From: Bacteroidales bacterium
GTDB lineage: Bacteria > Bacteroidota > Bacteroidia > Bacteroidales > UBA7960
DNA length: 8,096 bases
Reading direction: 5' to 3'
NCBI GenBank assembly: GCA_007131895.1
Contig: SLPR01000496.1
Coordinates: 1-8,096 of the forward strand
Shown here: positions 1-5,691 of the stretch, in pieces
How positions within the stretch are numbered: position 1 is the stretch's first letter
Layout: each line of letters starts with the position of its first letter
Notes under the pieces: model-generated
What the model saw: only the letters and a program-made list of their open reading frames with translations
What the model was told of the DNA's origin: nothing
Databases searched by the model: none
Position numbers and translations under genes: made by a program

Positions 1-234
1 AAAATTGTGGAAAAACAGATAGAGGAAAGAGGAGTGCTGCGCCTGTATTCGCTCAATACCCTTTACGATCCCTACGATGTAAGTGTTGCCGATGTGCGCG
101 AGGTGTGGCGTTTCCGCAATTTTATTTCCGAAGAGATTCCTGCCGACAGCGGCTCTCAGCAAAACCTTACCCGCATGGTGATGGACCTCAAGCGGGATGT
201 GGATCACATCAAAGAAAAAATGGAGCGCGGATGA
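1..234 (+). CDS. 3' end of an unrecognised protein (partial, starts before the window)
   Basis: The reading frame is already open at base 1 and runs 77 codons to a TGA at 232-234, so the gene begins outside the window; the GTG at 7 is probably an internal valine. The visible tail is hydrophilic, with no membrane segment. It begins with a charged stretch (KQIEERGVLRLYSLNTLYDP), continues through an acidic and aromatic segment containing VREVWRFRNF, and ends in a heptad-like amphipathic helix (LTRMVMDLKRDVDHIKEKM) that could form a short coiled coil. I do not recognise the family. Its stop overlaps an ATG at 231 (ATGA), which suggests co-transcription with the hydrolase that follows. Coding status is supported by the uninterrupted frame and by this junction; function is unknown. 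Confidence 0.7.
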   Translation, partial: KIVEKQIEERGVLRLYSLNTLYDPYDVSVADVREVWRFRNFISEEIPADSGSQQNLTRMVMDLKRDVDHIKEKMERG

Positions 235-275
235 TACAAGGGATAGTTGTTTTGTCGTTTTTCAGGATTGTTGTT

Positions 276-1229
276 ATGAAAAAAAACTTTGCCAGCCGCA
301 TGAGTCGGGGACTTTTCAAAGCAGTATGCTGTTTAGTCCTCTTTTTCCTTCCTGTACCTGAGGCAGCTGCTTCCGGCCCTTACCCCAACAGCCACTTTGC
401 TACTGTTGACAACCTGAAGCTGCATTACCGCGTGTGGGAGCCTGGTGCTGAAACTGTCAAAGGAAATGTTTTGCTGGTGCATGGTTTCAGCGGGTCTACT
501 TTTTCGTGGGAAGAGGTGGCCGACAGCCTGAGCCGGCTGGGTTACCGGGTCGTTGCAGCAGATGTACCTCCTTTTGGTTACAGCGATCGCAAACCCCGCC
601 AGAACCAGTCGGTAACGGCCCGCGCAACGCTGTTCAATGCATTTCTTGAAGATCGGTTTCCCGGCAAGCAATGGCATATTGCCGGGCATTCCATGGGAGG
701 AGGCATTGTGCAGGCCATGGCTTTGATGGAGCCGGAGCGTTTTGTCAGTGTTTGTTTCGTAGCGCCCACTTTGTTTCAGAAAACCGAACAGGGCAGGAGG
801 GGGGCGCCCCCGCTTTGGCTCCGTATCCCCGGGCTTACCACTTTTGCAGGCCATCTGGCCGAAAGCTGGTTTCTTACCGAAAACAGGATCCGAACCTCCC
901 TGGCTTCCGCCTATGGGGAACCTCCTTCCCGAGAACAGGTGCAGGCTTACCTTGAACCCCTCACTGTTCCGGGCACCGCAAGGGCCATCCTCAACAGTGC
1001 GCGTTTCAGCAAAGAGCTGGCAAGTCTGGATGTGGAAAATTTCTCTGTTCCGGCACTGGCGGTATGGGGCGAAAACGATACCTGGGTCAGTCTTGCTTCT
1101 CGCCGGGAAATTGCTGAAAGTATTGCCGGTTTGCAACTGGAAGTCATTGAAGATGCAGGGCACAATCCCATGGAAACCCATTTTGACCCATTCATGACCC
1201 TGTGGCTCACCTTTCTCAATAATCTGTAA
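276..1229 (+). CDS. Exported alpha/beta-fold hydrolase
   Basis: A serine hydrolase of the alpha/beta-hydrolase fold, substrate unknown. The motifs are in the usual order: an oxyanion-hole segment LLVHGFSGS (about residues 66-74), the nucleophile elbow GHSMGG with Ser139, a probable acid Asp268 in VWGENDTW, and His296 in EDAGHNPME. A cap-like region lies between them. Residues 1-33 look like a Sec signal peptide: basic start, hydrophobic AVCCLVLFFLPV core, and an AAA-S type cleavage site, so the enzyme is probably periplasmic. I chose the ATG at 276 because it gives a normal signal peptide and has AGGA 8 bases upstream. The ATG at 231 is the main alternative: it overlaps the previous stop and has GGAG 5 bases upstream, but adds 15 hydrophobic residues before the basic region. 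The family covers esterases, lipases, haloalkane dehalogenases and C-C hydrolases, so specificity cannot be given. Confidence 0.88.
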   Translation: MKKNFASRMSRGLFKAVCCLVLFFLPVPEAAASGPYPNSHFATVDNLKLHYRVWEPGAETVKGNVLLVHGFSGSTFSWEEVADSLSRLGYRVVAADVPPFGYSDRKPRQNQSVTARATLFNAFLEDRFPGKQWHIAGHSMGGGIVQAMALMEPERFVSVCFVAPTLFQKTEQGRRGAPPLWLRIPGLTTFAGHLAESWFLTENRIRTSLASAYGEPPSREQVQAYLEPLTVPGTARAILNSARFSKELASLDVENFSVPALAVWGENDTWVSLASRREIAESIAGLQLEVIEDAGHNPMETHFDPFMTLWLTFLNNL

Positions 1230-1234
1230 CTTTG
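1227..1234 (+). promoter_or_regulatory. Possible Bacteroidota -7 element (TAACTTTG)
   Basis: TAACTTTG matches the Bacteroidota -7 consensus TAnnTTTG and is followed by C. Its first three bases are the stop codon of the hydrolase gene. Transcription starting about 5-8 bases downstream would begin at or just before the ATG at 1239, giving a nearly leaderless mRNA for the cysteine-cluster gene. I see no TTTG at the expected -33 distance, so the match may be chance. Confidence 0.25.
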
Positions 1235-1238
1235 CAGC

Positions 1239-1769
1239 ATGCCCATAGATAACGATATTTTAGAAGAATACCATGCACTGCGCCAGGAGCTGGATGAGCA
1301 CTGCGCCAAACTTTACACTTTACATGCCGCACATCTTAAATGCAAGGCCGGATGCGATATGTGTTGTATGGATTTTAGTGTATTGCCCATTGAGTATCAT
1401 GCCATCAAAGAGCAGGCAGGAGAGGATTTAAAAAAGGGAATGGTGCCGGCTTCAGAAGGAGAATGCCCGTTTCTGGTCAATCACAGGTGTGTGATTTACA
1501 ACGCACGCCCCACCATATGCCGCACGCAGGGGCTGCCGCTGTTGTTTATGGGCGAAGAAAACTGGGAGTTGTCGGCCTGCGAATTGAACTTTACCGGTTT
1601 TGACTACGGGGAGTTTACCGAGGAAAATACCTTTCCCCAGGACAGGTACAACAGCCGGCTGTATATGCTTAACCTGAAGTTTATAGAGTCACTCCCCGGG
1701 CGTCCCTACGAGCCCGATCAGCTAATTCCTCTCAAACGCCTTTTTGAACAAACCTGCCCGAAAGACTAA
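1239..1769 (+). CDS. YkgJ-type CxxCxxCC cysteine-cluster protein
   Basis: A 176-residue cytoplasmic protein of the YkgJ / CxxCxxCC family, generally described as a putative zinc- or iron-binding (possibly Fe-S) protein of unknown role. The signature is clear: Cys35, Cys39, Cys42 and Cys43 in KCKAGCDMCC, then Cys76 in ECPFL, Cys84 in RCVIY, and Cys94 in the RPTICR segment. Further cysteines at 22, 114 and 173 are less likely to be part of the core cluster. There is no signal peptide or membrane segment. The gene starts 9 bases after the hydrolase stop, so the two are probably co-transcribed, though a -7-like element overlaps that junction. Its TAA overlaps the stop codon of the convergent PagL-like gene. 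Family assignment is firm; the metal and function are not known. Confidence 0.9.
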   Translation: MPIDNDILEEYHALRQELDEHCAKLYTLHAAHLKCKAGCDMCCMDFSVLPIEYHAIKEQAGEDLKKGMVPASEGECPFLVNHRCVIYNARPTICRTQGLPLLFMGEENWELSACELNFTGFDYGEFTEENTFPQDRYNSRLYMLNLKFIESLPGRPYEPDQLIPLKRLFEQTCPKD

Positions 1770-2866
1770 AAGATTCTGTAACCCAATCCCCATTCCACCA
1801 TATCTGCTTTGGCATAATGGGTTTTCAGGCTCAAACCTGCCATCAGTCCGCTTGAAAACTCATAGCGAAGTCCGATGCGCTGAAAAATGGGCTTATAAGG
1901 TTCTACATAATAAAAAACATAATACCCCAGGTTGAAAATGGCGGATAAATTCCGGAATACAATGTCGTGGGAAAGATGAACCGCTCCGTGGATGTATTCT
2001 TTGAATGCTTCTGCCTGGCGGATTTCTTTTGCTTCGGCTTTTATATACTCATCATAAAACACATCAAGGCCCAGGCCCCATCGATTGGTAAAATCGGATT
2101 GCCTTGACAGGTTCATGCTCAGGCTCCTTGCATTGTACTGGCTGGGTTCAATGGTTTTCTGCATCTTGCCCATGGCATACATAACGTTCAGGTTGTATGC
2201 GGGTAGTTGGTTTATTCCGGCACCGTAATAAGGTATTTCGTGCCGGGGTTTCTGTTCTCCGGGGTAGTGACGGATTCCCAGATTGAAATCAAAAATATTG
2301 ATTCCTTTGTTGGGCTTTTTGTATGCGCCATTGGAGAAATGGGTAAAAGATATACCTGTTGTAAGCTGGTTGTGGGGAGACAGACGCCAGAAAAATGAAT
2401 AGTTGGCATTGAAGTGCACGTTGAAGGGGGTTCCAATGGCCTGGTTTTCCGGGTTGGTTTCCGGATGGTGAAACTGAGAGAAGTGGGCCAGCCCCAGTGA
2501 ATATTTGATGCGGGATGAGAAGGCTGCTCTTTCGCGGGTGGTAAACTCCATGAACAGAAAGCCCGAATTGACCGTTCCCAGTATTTCCCTTTTTCCGGGA
2601 TACCCCCGAAAATAGCCAATCCCCATAGCAGGGAAGTTATACAGATGTTCCCACTTGTGTTTGCCCAGTGTTTGAAAACCTGCATATATTTCAAATGCCG
2701 GACTCAAACCTTGGGTATAATATCTCATTTGGGCATGATGGGCATGAATGCCTCCGGAGTGAGACTGAAAACCCCCGAAAAATTGCAGGTTGTCATTGCT
2801 GTTGCCGGCTGTCCCTTTTAACAAGGATATGGCCAGCAGAATTCCCAGTGATACTATTTGCTTCAT
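1766..2866 (-). CDS. PagL-like outer-membrane acyloxyacyl hydrolase (lipid A 3-O-deacylase family)
   Basis: A probable outer-membrane beta-barrel related to PagL, which removes the 3-O-linked acyl chain from lipid A. The start at 2866 gives a signal peptide, MKQIVSLGILLAISLLKGTA, with cleavage near residue 20. In-frame ATGs at 2887 and 2920 only add a polar stretch before it. The barrel has alternating aromatic strands and the family hallmark HFSNGAYKKPNKGIN: His176, Ser178 and Asn179 correspond to the PagL His and Ser catalytic residues and the neighbouring Asn. The position 14 residues after His, where Pseudomonas PagL has its catalytic Glu, is Asn190 here. The protein is about twice PagL's usual length, with a further 160 residues that also look like beta strands and end in a terminal Phe, as in many outer-membrane proteins. 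It is convergent with the cysteine-cluster gene. Family membership is convincing; deacylase activity is inferred and uncertain given the Asn. Confidence 0.82.
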   Translation of the reverse strand: MKQIVSLGILLAISLLKGTAGNSNDNLQFFGGFQSHSGGIHAHHAQMRYYTQGLSPAFEIYAGFQTLGKHKWEHLYNFPAMGIGYFRGYPGKREILGTVNSGFLFMEFTTRERAAFSSRIKYSLGLAHFSQFHHPETNPENQAIGTPFNVHFNANYSFFWRLSPHNQLTTGISFTHFSNGAYKKPNKGINIFDFNLGIRHYPGEQKPRHEIPYYGAGINQLPAYNLNVMYAMGKMQKTIEPSQYNARSLSMNLSRQSDFTNRWGLGLDVFYDEYIKAEAKEIRQAEAFKEYIHGAVHLSHDIVFRNLSAIFNLGYYVFYYVEPYKPIFQRIGLRYEFSSGLMAGLSLKTHYAKADMVEWGLGYRIF

Positions 2867-3009
2867 CGCAGTCTGATAATGTTGCATTGCCTTTGTTGAT
2901 GCTTGCTGATTTTCCCTCAAAGCAGTCTGGTGAGTGATTCCTCATAATGCCTGGTTGCCCCGGGAAAGTACAGGACCACCTGCATGCCAGAGCATGTTAG
3001 GTTTTGTGC
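2867..3009 (-). other. Leader/upstream region of the PagL-like gene
   Basis: This gene-free stretch separates the porT terminator from the PagL-like start. I found no TAnnTTTG element on the minus strand, so the promoter is not visible. It contains a small perfect hairpin (CATGC-CAGA-GCATG, 2983-2996) and a GC-rich CCCCGGG patch near 2958. Neither matches a riboswitch I know. If the signal-peptide start at 2866 is correct, the region would be promoter plus a long untranslated leader. Confidence 0.3.
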
Positions 3010-3011
3010 AA

Positions 3012-3045
3012 TAAAAATCCCACTTATATTTTACAATATGAGTGG
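3012..3045 (-). terminator. Rho-independent terminator after porT
   Basis: On the minus strand, downstream of porT, CCACTCATATT (3045-3035) and AATATAAGTGG (3030-3020) form an 11-base stem with one C-A mismatch and a 4-base loop. GATTTTTATT follows. The stem plus T-rich tail is typical of an intrinsic terminator. It sits about 40 bases beyond the porT stop and separates porT from the PagL-like gene. Confidence 0.55.
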
Positions 3046-3085
3046 CTTGGTTTGGCTGGTTTTTTATCTGGTTGTCTGAACAGAA

Positions 3086-3856
3086 TTATTCAAACAGAAA
3101 TGAAATCATGAGAATTTTGGAATTGAGCCGGTCAATGGAATTGGTAAACATACTGTTTTCTCTCTTGAGCATATCGGCAATTCCGAATGAGGCTTTAATC
3201 TCCGTTGAAAATTTGAAGTAGTAGAAGTAATAATCAAACCCTACTCCCAGTTCGTAGAAGTAATCGTTTTTTCCGATTCTGGCCAGTATTTCATCATCAA
3301 AGTCTTCTTTGTCTTCGGTAGAGGCAAGGTCATGGCTGTACTTGAATCCTCCGATAACATATGCTCTGGTGTTGAGCATTCTTACCGATTTGTATTTGAG
3401 GTGCAGCGGGAAATCAATAAACGTACTTTCAAGTTGTTGGGTGCGTGTGATGGGTCTTCCGTTTTTCATGCCCTGATAGATGATGTTGCGATCCCCGAAA
3501 GTAAGGGTGGGGATAAATCTCAGGTCGAGCTGGTTATTTATCCGCAGGTTGGAAACAATGCCTATGTTGAACCCGTTTTCAGCCCGTGTAAGGACCGATT
3601 GGAGGGTATCAAACTCTGCTGTGTTGACAAACCCCTGCGGGCTCATCTCCACATTGTGAAGGTTGGAAATGGGTTTCAGGGCAAAATCCATCTTATTGAA
3701 TCCCAGCGAAAATCCAAAATGATAATCTTTCTGATCGTGGTAAGGAAGATTTTCAAACTTAAAAGCCCTGTTTTGCTGGGCATTTAACTGGCCTGCAAGA
3801 GCAACCAAAACTATGCTCAACAGCAAAAGAATATATTTTCTATACTTTTTAATCAC
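3086..3856 (-). CDS. porT: PorT-family type IX secretion outer-membrane protein
   Basis: A 256-residue probable outer-membrane beta-barrel of the PorT/SprT family, needed for type IX secretion (T9SS) and hence export of gingipain-like or adhesin cargo in this phylum. Residues 1-26 are a signal peptide (KKYRKY, then LLLLSIVLVALAGQL, cleavage after NA before QQ). The mature part has the family's early FENLPYHDQKDYHFGFSLG segment, a central LRFIPTLTFGDR strand, FIDFPLHLKYKS, and late YFYELGVGFDYYFYYFKF and ISFLF strands. The start codon is GTG at 3854-3856; no in-frame ATG lies nearby upstream, and a later one would lose the signal peptide. In Bacteroidota porT commonly neighbours ubiE, as here. 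It has its own promoter-like element and terminator. Assignment rests on sequence pattern, size and neighbourhood. A related PorT-like barrel of other function is the main alternative. Confidence 0.85.
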   Translation of the reverse strand: MIKKYRKYILLLLSIVLVALAGQLNAQQNRAFKFENLPYHDQKDYHFGFSLGFNKMDFALKPISNLHNVEMSPQGFVNTAEFDTLQSVLTRAENGFNIGIVSNLRINNQLDLRFIPTLTFGDRNIIYQGMKNGRPITRTQQLESTFIDFPLHLKYKSVRMLNTRAYVIGGFKYSHDLASTEDKEDFDDEILARIGKNDYFYELGVGFDYYFYYFKFSTEIKASFGIADMLKRENSMFTNSIDRLNSKILMISFLFE

Positions 3857-3946
3857 TTGATTGGATGATTTTAAACAGATTATTGTTTCTGGCTAATGGA
3901 ATGATTTTCTGTATCTGAAAACGTTTTGCCTTGTTTTATATTGCTG

Positions 3947-3954
3947 CAAATGTA
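3947..3954 (-). promoter_or_regulatory. -7 promoter element for porT (TACATTTG)
   Basis: On the minus strand TACATTTG, followed by C, matches the Bacteroidota -7 consensus TAnnTTTG exactly. A run of nine A residues lies just upstream. No good -33 TTTG is present at the usual spacing. Initiation a few bases downstream would give a leader of about 80 bases before the porT GTG. Its location between the ubiE terminator and porT supports a real promoter. Confidence 0.5.
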
Positions 3955-4095
3955 TTGTTTTTTTTTGTTTCCCTTTTCATTCATAGCCCGCAAAATGGTT
4001 CTGATTCTCAGATTTTATAATTATCCGCAATCTTGCCTCTACTTCTGCGTATTGGTTCCAGGTTTTTATCCATTGCCGGCAGTTTTAACTGACGG

Positions 4096-4121
4096 AAAAA
4101 AAGTCTTGAAACTCACAGACT
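4096..4121 (-). terminator. Rho-independent terminator overlapping the ubiE stop codon
   Basis: On the minus strand AGTCT (4121-4117) pairs with AGACT (4106-4102). Inside it, after a one-base G bulge, TGA (4115-4113) pairs with TCA (4109-4107) around a GTT loop. The final T of AGACT starts a run of seven Ts ending at 4096. The hairpin begins within the TAG stop of ubiE, so it should end the operon containing ubiE before porT. The stem is short, hence moderate confidence. Confidence 0.55.
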
Positions 4122-4812
4122 ATTTTGTTGCTTCATACAAAAAAGTTATACCCTGACTGATTTTGGTTGCCTTGGTTTGGGCAAATCCAGCCTGGTCAAG
4201 TAAATCTGTAAAGGCTTTGTCATAGGGAAAGGTCTTTACCGATTCGGGCAGGTACTTATAAGATTCGTAGCTTCCGCTGAAAACCTTTCCCCAGAAAGGA
4301 AGAATAAAATTGAAATAGAAGCTGTAAAGCTGTTTGACCGGGAATGTTTTGGGCATACCAAATTCAAGGATAAACAATACCCCTCCCGGTTTGAGCACCC
4401 GGTGTATTTCTTTCAACCCTTTCAGGGGGGTCTCGAAGTTTCTTACCCCATAAGAAATGGTGGCAGCGTCGAAGCTGTTGTCTGCAAAGGGAAGATCTTC
4501 AGAGTCTGCTTGCTGCAAGGTAATGATATTTTGCAGGTTTTTGCGGGTAATTTTCTTGTCACCCATCTCCAGCATGGTTTCCGCGATATCTACACCAATG
4601 ATTTTTTCAGGTTTGAGTTTGGCAAGCTCTATGGCCAAATCAGCTGTTCCTGTGGCTACGTCCAGTATGCTTTTGGGGTTGTGTTTTCCCAGCCGCCGGC
4701 GCAGTTTTTTTCTCCAGAGTTTGTCTATTCCAAGCGAAAGGAAATGATTGAGGTAATCATAGCGGTGGGCTATCTTGTTGAACATCCCGCGCACTTCTTC
4801 TTTTTTTGCCAT
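4120..4812 (-). CDS. ubiE: Demethylmenaquinone methyltransferase (UbiE/MenG)
   Basis: An S-adenosylmethionine-dependent methyltransferase performing the last step of menaquinone synthesis, C-methylation of demethylmenaquinone. Landmarks: MFNKIAHRYDYLNHFLSLGID near the N-terminus, SAM-binding motif I LDVATGTADLA (50-60), VDIAETML (74-81), ADSEDLPF (102-109), YGVRNF (121-126), RVLKPGG (138-144), and the family C-terminus with GSYESYKYLPESV and GITFLYEA. At 230 residues it is slightly short: the usual N-terminal VTPY-type motif is missing from the ATG-initiated product, although similar residues are encoded in frame just upstream (see findings). ATG at 4812 is the only ordinary start codon after the in-frame TAG at 4873-4875. 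It follows pdxH by 86 bases on the same strand and ends in a hairpin terminator. Because Bacteroidota use menaquinone, menG is the functional synonym. Confidence 0.95.
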   Translation of the reverse strand: MAKKEEVRGMFNKIAHRYDYLNHFLSLGIDKLWRKKLRRRLGKHNPKSILDVATGTADLAIELAKLKPEKIIGVDIAETMLEMGDKKITRKNLQNIITLQQADSEDLPFADNSFDAATISYGVRNFETPLKGLKEIHRVLKPGGVLFILEFGMPKTFPVKQLYSFYFNFILPFWGKVFSGSYESYKYLPESVKTFPYDKAFTDLLDQAGFAQTKATKISQGITFLYEATK

Positions 4813-4898
4813 TTTCAGGATTGGGTTATATCGGGTTACAGGTATGCCTTTTGTCTTTTTTCTTTGCCAGGTCTATTGTTGAACGTAAAGCTTTATTG

Positions 4899-5552
4899 TC
4901 AGGGTGCCAGTCTTTTTCTTTCCCAGGGAGTTGTTTCCGTTAAACGGGTGTACCGAATTCTGTCATGCATTCTTCCCGGTCTTCCCTGCCAGAATTCAAT
5001 CATCTGTGGAATGAGCCTGTACCCTCCCCAGTGGGGTGGGCGGGGGATGGGTTTGTCTTTGTAAACTTCTTCGAGCTGTTTGTAGTTTTCGAAAAGCTGT
5101 TCTCTTGACTGAATTTCCGCGCTCTGGTTCGATGCCCAGGCTCCCAGCTGGCTTTCACGTGGCCGGCTGTTGAAATAAATGTCTGATTCTTCACCAGAAA
5201 CTCTTTCCACAACTCCTTCGATTCTGACTTGCCTTTCCAGTTCGAGCCACAAGAAACTCAGAGCCGCATTGGGGTTGCTCTTCAGGTCGGCTGCCTTCTG
5301 GCTGTTGTAATTGGTGTAAAAAACAAATCCTGTTTCGTCTATTTCTTTCAGCAACACCACCCTGGAGCTTATTCTTCCACCTGCAGACGCAGTAGCCAGG
5401 GTCATGGCATTGGGTTCGGGCAGTTCAGCGTAAAGGGCTTGTTCAAACCATAAATTGAATTGTGCAAGAGGGTTAGGTAACACCTGGTAAAGGCTTAATC
5501 CTCCCATCGTATAATCTTTTCTAAGATTGAAAAGGTTTTTCTGTTTGTCCAT
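4899..5552 (-). CDS. pdxH: Pyridoxamine/pyridoxine 5'-phosphate oxidase
   Basis: An FMN-dependent cytoplasmic enzyme that oxidises pyridoxine or pyridoxamine 5'-phosphate to pyridoxal 5'-phosphate (PLP), the last step of de novo synthesis and of salvage. The 217-residue length is normal. Conserved blocks appear in order: RVVLLK (64-69), FYTNYNSQKAADL (78-90), ERQVRIEGVV (106-115), SRPRESQLGAWASNQS (129-144), RPPHWGGYRLIP (171-182), EFWQGR (186-191) and RMHDR (194-198). Arg194 and His196 correspond to the substrate-binding Arg197 and His199 of the E. coli enzyme. The start at 5552 keeps the typical N-terminal LRKDY segment. The gene lies 139 bases after hldA and 86 before ubiE on the same strand. 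No clear own promoter is visible, so read-through from the aminotransferase-hldA unit is possible. No anomalies were seen. Confidence 0.97.
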   Translation of the reverse strand: MDKQKNLFNLRKDYTMGGLSLYQVLPNPLAQFNLWFEQALYAELPEPNAMTLATASAGGRISSRVVLLKEIDETGFVFYTNYNSQKAADLKSNPNAALSFLWLELERQVRIEGVVERVSGEESDIYFNSRPRESQLGAWASNQSAEIQSREQLFENYKQLEEVYKDKPIPRPPHWGGYRLIPQMIEFWQGRPGRMHDRIRYTRLTETTPWERKRLAP

Positions 5553-5608
5553 TCAAAAAAATCTGTTTATATGAAGGATGAGATGGCCGCATTGTTGCAG
5601 GACCTCAG

Positions 5609-5665
5609 ATTTGCATAACCGGCTGTTGACATTCTCTTCTTTTGAACACCGGGTGGCATGCAAAT
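5609..5665. repeat. Long imperfect inverted repeat between hldA and pdxH
   Basis: Octamer arms ATTTGCAT (5609-5616) and ATGCAAAT (5658-5665) are exact reverse complements. Nested inside are CCGG (5619-5622 with 5649-5652) and TGTT/AACA (5624-5627 with 5645-5648), leaving a 17-base loop. Small asymmetric bulges separate the three helices. The structure can form on either strand and sits in the 139-base gap between hldA and pdxH. No T-tract follows the minus-strand form, so it is not a standard terminator there. An RNA leader or processing structure, or a protein-binding site, are the candidates. Confidence 0.45.
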
Positions 5666-5691
5666 TTCTTACGCCTTCCTAAACAACAGAG

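Noticed and set aside
800..811. 12-base perfect palindrome of five G, CG, five C inside the hydrolase gene
   Set aside because: It encodes ordinary residues in a GC-rich patch of the gene and no similar copy was noticed elsewhere; likely coincidental, although such runs can attract sequencing errors.
333..1181. 282-codon open frame antisense to the alpha/beta hydrolase
   Set aside because: It lies entirely inside a well-supported hydrolase gene, and its translation is rich in Cys, Arg and Pro with no recognisable motif, as expected for a shadow frame.
3926..4156. 76-codon plus-strand open frame between porT and ubiE
   Set aside because: The translation is dominated by Phe and Leu from T-rich intergenic DNA, and the frame overlaps the terminator and the end of ubiE, so it is not a credible membrane protein gene.
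4402..5064. 220-codon plus-strand open frame across ubiE, the gap and the pdxH 3' end
   Set aside because: It is antisense to two strongly identified enzymes and its translation shows no domain pattern.
5567..5659. 30-codon minus-strand open frame in the hldA-pdxH gap
   Set aside because: It has no adjacent ribosome-binding site, no hydrophobic or charged pattern suggesting a peptide, and its ATG falls within the inverted-repeat arm; the structure explains the region better.
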